Assembly: GCA_030762895.1 (NCBI GenBank)
Contig: CM061067.1
Span: forward strand, 53,035,667-53,099,666
Reading direction: 5' to 3'
Source of the DNA: Sophora flavescens
Taxonomy: Eukaryota; Streptophyta; Magnoliopsida; Fabales; Fabaceae
Length of the DNA stretch: 64,000 bases
Shown here: positions 1 to 12,752 of the stretch, piece after piece
How the letters are laid out: each line of letters opens with the position of its first letter
Position numbering within the stretch: position 1 is the first letter of the stretch
Notes under the pieces: model-generated
The model's input: only the letters and a program-made list of their open reading frames with translations
Told to the model about the DNA's origin: nothing
Database searches by the model: none
Position numbers and translations under genes: made by a program

Positions 1-885
1 TAACTTACTAATGATCTATGAATATGCTTTAAAGTAAGACGTGGGGGAAGGTGTAGATGATATACTGTATACATATGTTCCGACGTTGGTCTGGATTGAG
101 ACCTTTTTAAGTGTAAGGGTGCAATCTATAGAATGGAATGCAAGAGTTGAAAATTATTGATAAAATAATTATTTTAATTTTTATAAAATACAAATCTTAC
201 ATGAATAACAAAATCATGTGTTTGTAAGCATTCATTATCTTATTTTGCATAAGCAGTCATTAGCGATGTTTTCATTCTATTCTCTTCTCCGTTGATTCTT
301 CTTTCTTTGAAATTCCTTCTTTCTTTCCATTCCGATTCTCACCATAAACAGTCTTGTTGTCCATGTCATTGGATCTTTCATCTTCGCAGTATGTTAGGGC
401 ATGTTTGGATTGAGAGAATAGAAAGAAATGGAATTGGAGGAATAGGAATGGGACTCTATTTCTATGTTTGGTTACTTGAGAATGAAAATTCTCTAGAGAA
501 ATGAACTGAGTCAATTGACCATCCTATAATTGTTAGGAATTGAAATTTCATCAGAAAAATGATGAAATCCCATTCAATTCAACAAAAATACAGGTGTAAA
601 AATGGCACAGCTCATGCGCTTGATTTGTTTAGCCTAAAACTTCTCCTTTTGGGCTAAGCAGTCTTTTATTTTTGGTCCAAAGAAATTGGCCTGGACCTGC
701 CCATCTAAAACCAAGTGTTTAGTTTACCTGAAATGAGTCTGTTTGGTCATGTTTAACATGTAAATTTATTTTTATTTATTTTTGTTATCAATTGTAGCAT
801 ACAAAGCATAAAGTTAAAATAAAAAAGTTAAATTAAAATGGAGTTATCATTCTATTTTTATTTCTATACAAACAAAACATGGGAA
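1..885. other. Intergenic AT-rich DNA, no gene
   Basis: No credible coding region: the short open frames here have no recognisable domain and overlap on both strands. The stretch from about 390 (gcatgtttggattgagag) has the wording common at plant MITE ends, with purine-rich text followed by its pyrimidine complement, but I could not pair it with a second terminus. It may have been cut by the CACTA insertion at 886. Confidence 0.5.
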
Positions 886-1129
886 CACTACAAGAAATTT
901 TTAATTTAGCTACAAGATTTATCACTAGTTAATCTCAAGTTAATTAGCTGTCATTTAACTATAATATAGTTTTTGATATTACTTCTATTAGTTTATTTTT
1001 AAAAGCTCATTTAGTTATTTGATAATCTCTCTGTCTCTCCCATGATTCAGTCTTTGAGCATCAAAACTCTTTGTCAGCACCATTTTTGCACCGATCTCGC
1101 TCTGCCATCGAACTGCATCGCCATCTCTC

Positions 1130-1262
1130 TCGGAACCGCATCACCATCTCTCTCTGAACCGTATGAACCGCATCACCATCTCTCTGAACCGCATCGCAAT
1201 TGCCATCACTCTCTGAACCGCATCGCCATCGCCATCGCTCTGAACTGCATCGCCATTGATCT
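1130..1262. repeat. Short imperfect tandem repeat (gaaccgcatc-type units)
   Basis: Units of about 20 bases built on gaaccgcatcaccatctct recur several times with variation inside CACTA element 1. The apparent open frames over it on both strands are by-products of the repeat and I do not call a gene. Confidence 0.6.
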
Positions 1263-1486
1263 GCCAGCATTGTTCTCACCCTCTTCTATGTTATGCTATC
1301 AATATCATCATTTATCTCATTCTCACTCACTCGCTAACTTTGTATCATTTCGTTTCAATTTCTCTCTAGTGATGCAGAATCTGATCTATCTCTTTTCCCG
1401 ATGGATCCTCATCCAGCTCTTTTCCAGGTTCTAACTCTTTCTCCTTCTCTAATTTCTCAATTTTTGTTTATATGATTTCTAAAATT

Positions 1487-1658
1487 CAGTTAATTACACT
1501 CATGGATTTTTTTCAATGTCATTGAACATTACCTGTTTGAGAAAATGCCTCATTGAATTTTCTTTATGATTTCAGTTAATTACACTAATGGATTTTTGTG
1601 AATGTCATTGAACATTACCTGTTTGAGAAAATGCCTCATTGAATTTACTTTGTGATTA
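1487..1658. repeat. Two-copy 86-bp tandem duplication
   Basis: The sequence starting cagttaattacact at 1487 is repeated from 1573 with few differences; both copies include tgtcattgaacattacctg. It lies in the non-coding interior of CACTA element 1 and looks like a local slippage or unequal-exchange duplication. Confidence 0.8.
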
Positions 1659-3163
1659 ATACAAGTTTTGCAGTGATAAGATTTTGTTACTTGTGCATTT
1701 TTAAGCATGTCACTTTTAGTAGACATTATTTACCTTTGTATGCCTCAATAATTATATATCTTACTTTAGACATGTAAAATGCTCATTTGGAAGAGAGACA
1801 AACCATGGAAGAGAGACATGAACAATAGTAGAATAGTCCTGAACTTTAATTTGATTAAACACCTCACACAAACGGCATGCACTTTCTTCCTCTTCATATC
1901 TCACCTTTCTAACTTGGTGTGGTGAACTCATGAACCTGCAGCTTCTATTAGTAAAAGTTCATTTAATCATGCTGCAAATATTCATATTGTTGTGTGGTAA
2001 AAGTGTTTTCTTATTTATTGAGTAATAATACATAATCTTATTCCTCTTATTTTCTCTTGAAATTCCTAGCATGTTGGGAATATGGCATGATTTAGCCAAC
2101 GTGGACCCAACCTTATCACAATGAGGAGGATGCTTTGAAGTTTGTCTTGCAAAATCTCAGGCTATTAATCCCTATTATGCTTCTAGATGGCACTCCATAG
2201 GTATACTGCATATCTATTTTTGCTTCCTAACTTATCATTCGATCTTTATAGTTTTTCCCAATAGGCCCAATTTATGGAAGATTTTATTTAAGTGAATTCA
2301 ATGATATATTGAACTTATTCACACATGCTTTATGTTTACTTGTTAGTAATGCTTTTGGTACAGTGGTTCAACGTTTTCTCCTCTTCTGGCTTGTAGCAGT
2401 TTAAAACTTAGACTCTGAAAATTTTAAGTCCTTATTGGTTACACCAATGTAGCGGAATGAGGTCTTCCTATTTCTTTGGTGCTGGAAGAATGAATATGTC
2501 TTTTTCATTTTATTAATGATGGTTATATCTTTTTCATTTTATTCCATTGAAACTTTGCTATATATTATACTTTACAGACCTTCAATTTTGTGAGAACCTA
2601 GTGTGTCATGCTCTTAACTTATTTGTTGATTCATCTCCTCACTTAGCATCTTATAAACAAGAAGGAAATAATAAATGACAGTTCTTGCATTTTTTTGATT
2701 TTGTTCCATTCTATCAGTAATAGATTCTCATTTTGTATCAATTTTTAGGACTGTGATGTGATTTTTGTAATGAAGGTTGGCAATCTATGGTTTCTACTTT
2801 TTTTTTGTCTTTCTTTTATTCTTTTATATTAATATATGTTGAAGTAATTTTTTTATATTGTAGATGGAATGCTGTTGCTTCTTGTTCCTAATTATGGAAT
2901 GCTCTTCTCACTTGGTTTTATTGTATGTTGCTATGTTCTTCTTAAGCCTTTCCCTTTCAATAAGTAATAGTATTTGTTATTGGGCCTTCCTTTGAAAGTA
3001 AATATTAATTCATTTCTCACAGTTCGCTCTCTCATTCATCTTCATTTTCAACAATTGAAATTTAAAATTAGTAGCTATTTTAAACTCAATTAATTTGCTT
3101 TGTCTTTTTGATTTTCTGTTGCAAAATGAAGGTTTAAACCCCCACATACTTCACTTCTGCTAG

Positions 3164-3263
3164 GAATGGATGATTGACAATGTTGTTGTCCCTATGGCCT
3201 CTGGTTATGACCTTCCAAAGGAGTACATATATCTCAAGAGCTCAATAAGAGAATTTTTAACAG
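3164..3263 (+). pseudogene. Captured exon of a UbiE/MENG-like methyltransferase
   Basis: This 100-bp stretch is bounded by a good acceptor (tgctag before 3164) and donor (gtttgt after 3263). Its frame reads EWMIDNVVVPMASGYDLPKE followed by YIYLKSSIREFLTG. That resembles the C-terminal part of plant UbiE/COQ5-family methyltransferases, closest as I recall to MENG, which methylates demethylphylloquinone in chloroplasts. No start codon, SAM-binding motifs or following C-terminal exon could be found nearby, so it is an isolated exon carried inside CACTA element 1. The family call rests on motif memory; a COQ5 origin instead is possible. Confidence 0.62.
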
Positions 3264-4023
3264 GTTTGTTCTCAATTGTAGGCTTGTATCAGATCAATGT
3301 TTTAATTCAAAGTGTTTAATTATATTTTTAAACAAGTTATTCAATACATTCATCATGCTATGTCCTTCCACCTTTGTCTTGTCTGTACTTTAGATATATT
3401 GAAAAAATTTCTTTGTAAATGATTTATTTTGGGTGCTATAGAGTGAGAGGAGTGTAGCTACATACTTTGCAAAAACCACTACAAGACTTCCAACTTCAAT
3501 ATTGAAGGAGTCATGACGTCAAACTGATATAGTTCAAAGTAGTTGAAAAGTTGTACATTTTCTTAGATTGCCTTTTAGGTTCTCTATAGCTTAATCTCAC
3601 ACAGTGCTTTACTGTTCTGATGCCCCTTATCTCATAATTGTTGTACTTTGAAAAATTATTGGAACAGCTTGCGGATAAGTTCTATTTTTGGGTTTATTTT
3701 TTGTAGAGACAAAAGATTATGAATAATGTAAACAAGTAGAATTGAATTTTGAATTTATTCATTTTGCAATTATTATTATTATTAGGTGAGAGTAGAGGTT
3801 ATTTATTTAGTAATACTTTAACCTTGAAGTTTAGCATGGTACACAGTTTTACATTTTCATTTGCTCTTAAATAAACTTTGTGAATGGTTTACTCATTTGT
3901 CAGCTCTAGTATAGTCTATTAGATTGAGGTTAATGGTTGCACCATTAAAATATAAGACAATGCTTTTAATGTGACTTCATTTTGTGTTTCTCTATTAAAC
4001 AACTTTATTTTGACATTTCAAAT

Positions 4024-4760
4024 TTAGATACCGGAAGACTTGAGCAAAGGAGAGATTCCTTCAACAGGTTTGCAACGCAAGGTAGTATTTAGGTGGTCAA
4101 GCCTGAGAACATTTGGATTGGTTTTGAAGAACTTGATTCGGGTGTTCCCTGTCTCTTAGTTTATCATACTAAATGTTTGATAAAATGTTTGACAGGGTTG
4201 TGTGTTATATTGCTTTGCTCGCAGTTCATATTCATTAGCATCTTGTGGTGGTAAGTGAACTTTTATGGAAGTAAACTGATGATGTTCTTTTTGAATGCTA
4301 CACTTCAGTTATCTAATCATTTTCAATAACAAAGACTTTGGTTTATTCACATCTTCTTGTCCCTGAAAAAAATGACTTTTACTTAGATGGTACTTTTCTG
4401 TCTATTTTATTGGAAAAAACAGGAAATCATTGATGCAACATCTTATGTCCCACCACCTCCCTCAGAAGAGCAAAAGAAGAAAATTGCGAAGATGTAAGAA
4501 CAATTATCTTTTATTTTCTAATTCTTAATAGTGAAAGTCAGATGGTTTATGTAGGAAATTCTTTGTTATGTAATGCTTGTATTTTGTTTCTTTCTGATTT
4601 CTGATTCAATGTCTACCATAGGGTGACTACTGAAGTTGTGAATGAAAGTGAAAAAGAATTTGGGTGATGAGAAGCCTGCAATCGAGGAAGATGTAACAGA
4701 TGGAAACAAGGAGAGTCCTGCTAATGAAACTGAAGAAAAAGAGCCCGAGGATAAGGTGAA
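4024..4760 (+). pseudogene. Unidentified exon-like fragments in CACTA element 1
   Basis: Several short stretches look like exons: about 4028-4082 (IPEDLSKGEIPSTGLQRK, then gtagta), 4423-4494 (EIIDATSYVPPPPSEEQKKK, donor gtaaga), and 4621-4755, which begins after tag and encodes an acidic Glu/Asp/Lys-rich stretch ending at a gtgaat donor. The last piece needs a frame change near 4660, where one frame reaches TGA just after a KEFG stretch. I do not recognise the parent gene. The proline and acidic runs suggest a soluble eukaryotic protein, and the fragments may come from one or several host genes. Confidence 0.4.
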
Positions 4761-5924
4761 TGTCCATTTAAAGTTTCACCATTTACCCTATTATGTTGCT
4801 GTATAAATAATGTTATCATGTTAAGCTAAGAGTGAATTGTCTTTGGATGCTTTAGTTCATTTTGGAAGCTTAAATAAAATTCAGATATATAATGCTCTAA
4901 GGCCTTAGTCATGATACAATTTCCAATTATTATTTTTTAACTATAAAAGATTCAGAATGCTCTTTTCATATTTAATGCCGAGATTTGTAATTTGTGACAT
5001 TATGAATACTTCTTATTTCATGTTTGTCAATACTTTGGATATTTGAGATATTTTGTTATGTTTGAGATTGTTTGTGCCTATTCAAGATGTGACTTTTTAC
5101 ACTAGTGAGTATCCGATTTAAAGAGTTCTCACACTCAATATCACTTGATTCTATAAGGCGAATATAACCGATGTAAAAAACCTTTTTTGACCGATGTAAA
5201 ATGTCTAAATTGCAATGGTGTTATAAGTTTTGTTGTTTTGGTTTTGGCATGTTGTTTTACGGCTACAACCAGATAATAAAGTTAAAAGATATCGGTTGCT
5301 AAATTGGTCCATAGGACGGGTGTTTGGGACCAATTTAGCGAGTTAATTTTTTTTTAATTTTTTTGAATTAACTACGGAATAGCTATAAAATCGCTAAGAA
5401 AATCTAGCCATAGATTGGCTATAAAATTGCTTCAAGAATATGGTAGCTATTTAGCTAGTAAAAACAATTTTGAATAGCATATTACTAGGGATTAACTACA
5501 AAATAGCTAGCACCTATTTAAGATTAGCTATGAATTAGATAGAAAACATTTCCTAGCTAATTTGCCACTCAAATTATGCTACCACCAATTTTACAGCAAT
5601 TTTGTAGCTAATTTGTAGCTAAATTTATTTGCTAGAAATTAGTTACCAATCAACTACAAAATTTGTCGTAGCTAATCGCTGAATTTCTTGTAGTGGAACG
5701 AGGAATATCTCATTCTATTCAGGTCTAACTCATTCTAACATGTGTCCCACAAAAAGTAATTACATCAAACAAACCATAATATTTTGTTACTTTTATTGTT
5801 TCCTGTAAAAATCTTTTAGAATAGGAAACAAGATGAAAATAAGATGATAATTTTGTAATTATTTTTAAAAATAGAAAATGAAAACTGAAAACTGAAAACA
5901 ACGTAAACAGACCCTAAGGATACG

Positions 5925-6070
5925 TTTGATTCGCATTTAGATACAGGACAAGGAGAACAGTACAGGACAAACCTGGAAGTCACTTGACAACTTTTTATCT
6001 TATCCAATGTTTGATGAACAATGAACATGACAAACAAAATAATGTTAAATTTATTATAATACCGTATGTG

Positions 6071-6130
<60 letters not shown>

Positions 6131-6545
6131 AAAATTATTTTATATAATATAACATTATAATGTAATAAAGTATAATACTATATATTATAAATATTATATT
6201 ATATAATATAATATTATCTATTATGATATTATATAATATATATAAGTATTATAATATATAATATTATTTATATAATATCGTAATATAATATTATAAATTA
6301 TATATATAGACACGTTTGGTAATATATATAACAGAGAGGAGAGGAGATAATTTTGTCTTTTTGCGTAGTATGTCCATGTGACAAAAATTTGTCTCATAGT
6401 TTGGTGGGAAACAAAATTTTGGATTTTTGTTCAGTCTCTTACCCATTTTTTTATCTTGTCCCATGATCATTTTTCAAATCAATCGAAGAACAAAATTATT
6501 TGTGTTCAGTCGCTTGATTTTTTACAAATCAAATGCTCCTAGATA
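5925..6545. mobile_element. MITE candidate with central (TA)n tract
   Basis: The left end reads aggatacgtttgattcgcat and the right end, inverted, reads aggagcatttgattt, giving an imperfect terminal inverted repeat of about 15 bp. Both flanks carry repeated words about tacaggacaa / ttgtcc in opposite orientation. The centre is almost pure AT with many tatatta palindromes. No coding capacity. The exact duplication of the target could not be fixed. Confidence 0.5.
6074..6122. repeat. (TA)n microsatellite
   Basis: About 24 uninterrupted TA units, followed by a further 180 bases of almost pure A/T. A long open frame read across it on the minus strand is a repeat artefact. Confidence 0.95.
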
Positions 6546-6993
6546 TACGAAACTCTAATTTCTCGATATCAGTTAAAATAATGTATAGCTAATATATGAT
6601 GCGCAAATCCATTAGGCAACAATCTACTATGGTACTTAAGATTCGTCCCGGACCAACTATTCGCTTCGAGTTAGAGTTAATTGTAATTTGCAGATGTGTT
6701 AAAATTAAGGGATTAGGTTTTGTTTTGGTACATTAAAGGGGCTATGTTTAAATCATGCATCATATTGCTTAATTTGGTATGTGATTGCATATTATTTTAA
6801 AATACTTTTTATAGATAATAATTTTTTAGCTTAAATTAATAAATATTTGTATGGCATGATAATGTAATTGTACTGCTATTATTTGTTACATTGGTAAAAT
6901 ATACTTTAGTTATTTTTAACTTCTATAATTTTGTATAAATTTATATATTTTGTCTTAATATTTAATTGGTTTAATCATTGGTAATATTACATT
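6546..6993. other. AT-rich spacer
   Basis: Anonymous AT-rich sequence between the MITE and the hAT element. I see no coding region, RNA gene or clear repeat in it. Confidence 0.5.
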
Positions 6994-7345
6994 GGTGTAA
7001 TTAGAGGTGGGTAAACGGACTAGTCCGGTCCGTTTAAGTCCGGTCCGCAAAAGTCCGCATTTAAACGGACCGGACTTTATAGTCCGCATTTTAAATGGAC
7101 TCTTAAAAATAGAGTCCAAGTCCAGTCCGCATAGTCCGCGGACTAAACGGACTGTCCGCGGACTTTACACTTTTTTTTATAAGGCAAAATAACCATAGTT
7201 GTAACCAATAATCATAAAATCAAGTTCCTCCAAGAAAGAAAATTGTACATGATAAGAAAGAAAATTGTACCAACGAACTTAAAATGCAAAATAAGGAACA
7301 AAAACAACAATATTACAAGTTTGAAATTAAAGCTACATGTTGACA

Positions 7346-9616
7346 TCAAGCATCAATAATAACTTTAGTCTTTCCCTTTGATTTAGCAAGCTCCTCCTTT
7401 GTGTCAATCAAATCATCTTCATCTTCTTCTTTTCCTACAATTCACAAGTCATAATTCATAAGATTATGTTTAAAAAGCAAAACATAATTAAATGGAAGAC
7501 ATTCTATTTCTATACATAAATTCATTGTGTATTTACCTTCCACTTCAAACCCTAACAACCAATTTCTAGTGCATATCAAGGCTTGCACATTTTTGGGAAG
7601 GAGAGAACTTCGAAATTTGTTGAGAACACGAGAACCAATCTTGAATGCTGATTCCGATGCCACAGTTGTTATTTGAATGCTTAAGATATCACTAGCCATC
7701 AAAGCAAGATTCGGAAACCTATACATGTTGTCCTTCCAATATTGCAAAATATCAAGATTTGGATGGTATGTTGAGGAAAGGTTTTGCTCGTCCAAATAAG
7801 TATCCAATTCGGACTTACCTACATCCTTCTTATTTTGATTCTCAAACGAGATATACTTCTACATTATTTTCATGTAACAACAAATAAAGAATGAGAAATT
7901 AAACATAAAAAATAATGAATAATGAATAAATAAAAGAAAGAAATATACTTACATTCAAAATAGCCAATTGTGATGGGTCCATATTAGCAAATCCACTACT
8001 ACTAGTTGGAAGACATTGCTTATCTTGTAGTGAACTTTCATCGGGAGGTGTCTCTTTGAAGGACCTTTTGACATACTCATAAAACAGAGTATACAACTTA
8101 TGCTTGACAACTTTCAACTTTGCTTGACAAGAAATTGAATCAACACCAAGTTGAGAATAGCAAAACTCCAAAAATGAGAACTTATAGCGAGGATCAAGAA
8201 CGGTTCCATATGCAAGCACAACACTATAATCACTCCAATATTTGTCAAACTTCCCTTGCATCGAAGTTGTCATATCCCTAATCACCTCATCTTCACTTGT
8301 CTTATTTTCAAGCAACAAACATTCAATCCTCCATACATGAAAGAAATACAAGTTAGATGTCGGATAAGAGGAACTGGACATCAAATTTGTGATCACATAG
8401 AATGGACGTAAAAATTCACAAAGTTTATCTCCTCTAGACCATTCTTCATTAGTAGGGTAATACTTATAGTTCCTATCCTCAAAAGCAAGATCTTCAAAAG
8501 CACGACGATATGCAAGAGCACTTTCAAGCATCATAAAGGTGGAGTTCCACCTAGTAGAGACATCCAAACGAAGACCCATCTTGGTATCAATTTTACCAAG
8601 TCTATTAACATAACTTTTAAATGCAATCATTCTTCTCTCCGACCCCTTTACATACTTGATGCTCTCTCTAATCTTATGTATAGCCTCACTAGCAATTTTC
8701 AACCCATCTTGAACTATAATGTTTAGGATATGAGCACAACAACGAATGTGAAAAAAATCACCACCACATAACAAGCCATCACTTTGCATAAGAAGTCTAT
8801 CTTTCAACAACCCTTGCATGCTACCACAAGAAGATGCATTATCCAAAGTCAATGAAAATATTTTCTTCTCAATCCCCCACTCTTCCAAGAAACCATAAAC
8901 AGTTTTGGCCAATTCACGGCCGGAATGTGGAGGGGGGAAATGAGAAAAATTTAGAATTTTGTCTTTATTAAGCTTCCAATTTTCATCCACAAAATGGGCA
9001 GTCAATGAAATGTAGCCCTCTGTGGTACAAGAAGTCCATACATCAGATGTCAAGTTTATTCTACTTGGAACTTTGGATAGCACATCTTTCATTTTTTCCT
9101 TTTCAGCCTCATACATATTAATGACATCATTTGTGGCAACATGTCTAGAGGGAACCTTAGCTTCAGGATTCAAATATTTAAATAGTTCTCTAACCCTCCT
9201 ATATTCCACAAAAGAGAATGGAAGGTCATGTTCTATGATAGCCATGGAAATCATGTCACGTACAACTTTAAAATCAACTTTTCTACTTTTTAATTTTCCG
9301 TTATGATCAAGCATAAGTTTACCAACCTCGGTGTTAGCAAATCCTTTTGGAATCTTCTCACAAGTGAGTCTATGACGCTGTAAAGTTGAAGTTCCGTATT
9401 TATTACCACCACTAACCAAGGCTTTCTTACATGCCTTGCATTCACTCCTTTCCTTCCCATCACTTCCCAAAGGCGGTTTGTCAAAAAAATCCCGGACATC
9501 GATCTTTGCTTTCTAGCCCTCTTTTTTGGTATTTTAGGTTCATTTAATCCATCTCCATCTCCATCATCATCCCGATCACTAATTAGGTCTACTCTTTCGG
9601 GTTCAATTTCAGCCAC
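7346..9616 (-). pseudogene. hAT transposase gene, three exons, one frameshift
   Basis: Exon 1 (9616-7953) starts with an acidic, basic-NLS-like N-terminus, then a BED zinc finger (C-x2-C near 9435-9425, and the H...H/C part ending at TLQRHRLTC). Next comes the RNase-H-like catalytic core: LTSDVWTS (first Asp), LTLDNASSCGS (second Asp), RCCAHILNIIVQDGL and RWNSTFMMLESA. Introns run 7952-7859 (gtaagt...tag) and 7536-7435 (gtaaat...tag). Exon 2 (7858-7537) carries the C-terminal hAT dimerisation region (VASESAFKIGSRVLN, LICTRNWL). Exon 3 (7434-7346) adds an acidic tail and the stop. The N-terminal segment and the zinc finger lie in different frames, with the break at about 9498-9503. Everything after it is open, so inactivation looks recent. 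Initiation at 9470 would lose the first part of the BED finger. Confidence 0.9.
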
Positions 9617-10616
9617 ATTATCAACTTGATTTCAATTATGGCGGGGCAGAGAAATCCATTTCAATTACAATAACTTCAACAAAAAAGTATCACTGAAAAT
9701 GGCAAATTGAAACAAAATAAATCAAAGAACTGCAATAGGCAAGCAATTAATCCATGGGGCAATAGGCTGAATGACAAGATAGATGCAATGCAATACACAC
9801 TATGGTTCCTAGACAAGAAACCAACTTTATCTACAATAGGCAAGCAATCTACTCTTTATGTCTCATAACTGAGATAGACAGAACAAAGATAACGGGACCC
9901 GCGAAAACATCTTGGTCATTAGCATAATCGAGATAGACAGAACAGCAAAAACAAAGAAGCGAGATAGACGAGCGAAAAGCAAAAACAAAGAAGCGAAAAC
10001 AAACAGAGACAGAGAAAAAACTGGTCAGATCTGAGCGAAAACATCAAAAGTGGTATCCAACAACATCAAAAACCTTACTACCCGAAATTAAAATAAATAA
10101 ATAACAAATCAACCACCCTCTTCCTTTCTCACTTCCATTCAGTTAGGCGAAAAAACAAATCAACCAGTGAAGGAAAACAAACAGAGACAGAGAAAAAACT
10201 GGTCAGATCTAATATATTTACCGAAGGAAATAATGGCAACTACAATCAGAGACCCGCGAGCTCACGATCACGATCACGATCACGGTGACTATCTCGCTCT
10301 TTCTCTTCCCTCGTTCACCGAATCACCGGAACGGCGCAGAGTACTGACGATTCGACATCCACCAGTGAAGTTAATCAGGAAGTTCATCGCGACGCTTCTC
10401 GTAAGAGGTCTTCAACTGGCCATTCTCTGGATGCAAGCTCTTCTAGGACGAAGAAACGAGCGAAAAGGGTGGTGGAAGATGACTACTGAGTGTTATTTGG
10501 AGAGGAACAGTAGAGGGAGTGTATTTTAGGGTTAGTTAGAGATGGGTTAATACTGAGTGTATTATGTATGAGATGGGCTGGCCCAGCAGCCAGCAGGTTT
10601 TTTTTTTTTTTTTAAA
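9617..10616. other. hAT 5' region, non-coding
   Basis: This stretch lies upstream of the transposase start and should hold its promoter and 5' leader. It contains a duplicated purine-rich word (aaacaaacagagacagagaaaaaactgg, at about 9998 and 10168). An open frame on the plus strand at 10167-10529 contains an HDHDHDHG run made by a gatcac repeat, has no known domain, and I do not call it a gene. Confidence 0.55.
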
Positions 10617-10806
10617 ACAGACCGGGTCCGCGGACGGGTCCGCGAATCCGCGGACCGAGTCCGTTAAGCCCGCGGGCTAAACGGACCGGACTCAAAAAGC
10701 CCGCATTTTTTTGGACTCGCATTTTAGGGTGTCCAAGTCCGCACGGACTGCGGGTTTAACGGACTGTCCGCGGACCCGAGTCCAAATACCCACCTCTAGG
10801 TGTAAT

Positions 10807-11940
10807 ATTTAATTGGTTTAAATTTATATATTTAATTGTTACATTGGTAAAGAGTGGATTGTATTACAGTCTAATAAATTTATCCCTTCAAAATATCTGA
10901 TACATTTTCGATTAAATTAAATCTACCCCAATCTATTCCACTTTAAATTACTCCATCCATTCTTTTTTTTTTTGTGTTTTTTTATTTTTGATTAAAAAAG
11001 ATATTCAATCATTCAAATTGGTAAAATACATCGAAAACAACACAAATTCGACATCGCTAAAAACTGAAAAGGATGAATCTGCGAAAAAACTCACAGCACC
11101 CGGGTTAATAGCATAACACGGTAAAATACCTACAAATGTGACAATCAAAGTGACCGGAATACCATGTCTCCGGATTTGTAACGTTGAAGTCTTGATTGAA
11201 TCTGTAATGGATCGAAGCTGATCTGTCAATCTGAAACAAACGAACACCGCAACAAGACGGGAAACCAAACGACGTCGCAACAAGACGACGAACAAAACAC
11301 TGTCACACGCAGACGACGAAAACACGAAAGAAAAACCAGATCTATGTAGAAATACCACTTATTTACATAAAAGGAGAGAAAAACGCGATGTAGATGGGTG
11401 ATTCCATGCCAAAAAATGGCCCAAAACATCCCCGTCCGGTGGATGAGGAAGAAGGAAAAGAGGAGTAGATGGAAGGTTGAGAGAGAGATATAAGTTTCTT
11501 TGGTGTTTTTAGCTACTTGTTTTTGTTCCAAAACAATGGGTGCTTTATAAACTCGATGTATAATTGACCAATTTTTTTTTTCCATGTATATATAGAACTA
11601 GGTTAATTTGCCTTGAAAATAGCAAAATCTTTCATGAATGACCTAAGTGGAGTATGTAGTATTTATTTAGATTGGTAAATATCATTGGAATTTATAAATA
11701 ATTAATGATAGAAATAAGAATATTTTGATACAAATATACATAAATTAATGATTTCTTAATCATACTAGAAACCTTTAAAAAAAGAAAAAAAACCGAGGGA
11801 GTATTCATTGTAACTGCATATTCATGTTCCCAAGCCACGGAAACTGATACAAATGTGTTATAACATACTATTATATCAACTTAATACAATTCCGTGGATA
11901 TTATACTGCCAACTATATAGTGGGGATCCATCGACTCTAA
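10807..11940. other. AT-rich region, no supported gene
   Basis: Two overlapping minus-strand frames at 11005-11585 are rich in Phe, Leu and Ser and share no motif I recognise; they look like chance frames. A sequence actccatccatt near 10950 and cgagggagta near 11793 resemble Stowaway-type ends but do not form a convincing pair. Confidence 0.4.
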
Positions 11941-12752
11941 CACCCTGTTTGTTGTGCGAGAAATATCGACGAAAGAGTTACCAGCGAGAGAAAAAGCGAA
12001 GAAATATGCCCCTTCTCTCGTTTGGGTCATCTGAGAAATAGAAGAGAGAGAATAAAATGATGTGGTCCCATGCTATTTTCGTTTCTCCGCACAAGTGTGA
12101 AGAAAGGGGAGAGAACGCTGCAAAATTATCTTTTTTCCATTCTTACCCTTCTCTCCTGCGTCTCATCACCATGCCCAGAGCAATTGCTTCACAGACCACT
12201 CGATGACTTTGAAACGAAGAAGTGCCATGAGCCCATGAGGAAAGTAAAACGTTTCAACTTTCAAGGGTGAGGTGGAATGCATAGAGTTCTTTTCATTAAT
12301 TTAAATAATTAATTGATTGTAATGGGTGTACTGTTGGGAAATGGAGTGGGATGGACTTGATTTAATGCATTATCAATTGAATTTTAGGTTTTAACGTGGT
12401 CTGGGGATTGGGGAGTGGTATAGCCTATAGGTACTACGGTTAATTAATCAAGTTACTAAAAATAAATTAATTATGTAATTTAATTAATTAATCAATTAAT
12501 TGAATTAAAATAAAAAATAATTAATTTTGGGAAATCAAATTCATAAATATAAAATTGTATAGTGGTATTTTAATCTAAGGATATTTTTGTATTTTTAAAA
12601 TAAACTCTATTTCTTTTTCCTGTCTTTCTTTCATTTTTCTCTCATACCAAACAATACTAAAAATCTCTTCTCTTTCTTACATCTTTCTCTCTTTTTAATC
12701 TCTTTCTCAGCTCTTTCTCTCTTTTTATTTTCTCCTCCCAACCAAACAAACC
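11941..12752. mobile_element. MITE candidate
   Basis: The left end (caccctgtttgttgtgcgag) and the inverted right end (ggtttgtttggttgggagga) share the tgtttgtt... pattern and are followed by gag/aga-rich text whose complement (tctctctttct) fills the right half. No coding capacity is seen. Boundaries are approximate because no clean duplication flanks it. Confidence 0.4.

Larger units (their letters stand above)
886..5695. mobile_element. CACTA element 1 (TAGCTA-type subterminal repeats), with host gene fragments
   Basis: The left end reads CACTACAAGAAATT and the right end is its inverse, AATTTCTTGTAGTG. The element is flanked by the 3-bp duplication GAA (883-885 and 5696-5698), as expected for CACTA transposition. 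Both subterminal regions are rich in short motifs of the type tagctac / tagctaatt in either orientation, clearest at 5380-5690. No TNPD- or TNPA-like transposase is visible in the 4.8-kb interior. Instead there are exon-like pieces with splice-like borders (3164-3263 and 4024-4760). I infer a non-autonomous, gene-fragment-carrying element mobilised in trans. Confidence 0.88.
7002..10798 (-). mobile_element. Nearly complete hAT transposon
   Basis: The terminal inverted repeats are tagaggtgggtaaacgg on the left and, inverted, tagaggtgggtatttgg on the right. The element is flanked by a perfect 8-bp target duplication, ggtgtaat, at 6994-7001 and 10799-10806, diagnostic of hAT insertion. Both ends (about 7010-7165 and 10620-10790) are packed with GTCCGC / CCGGTCCG words in both orientations, likely transposase-binding subterminal repeats. 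The interior encodes one transposase gene on the minus strand. Length (3.8 kb), termini and gene structure are those of an originally autonomous element; a single frameshift near 9500 probably disables it. Confidence 0.93.

Noticed and set aside
5816..6130. Minus-strand frame with a long Tyr-Ile repeat
   Set aside because: It is the translation of the (TA)n microsatellite.
10167..10529. 120-codon plus-strand frame inside the hAT element
   Set aside because: No domain, contains a His-Asp run from a gatcac repeat, and lies upstream of and opposite to the transposase.
11005..11585. Two overlapping minus-strand frames of about 118 codons
   Set aside because: Overlap each other in different frames, Phe/Leu/Ser-rich, no motif or homology I could name.
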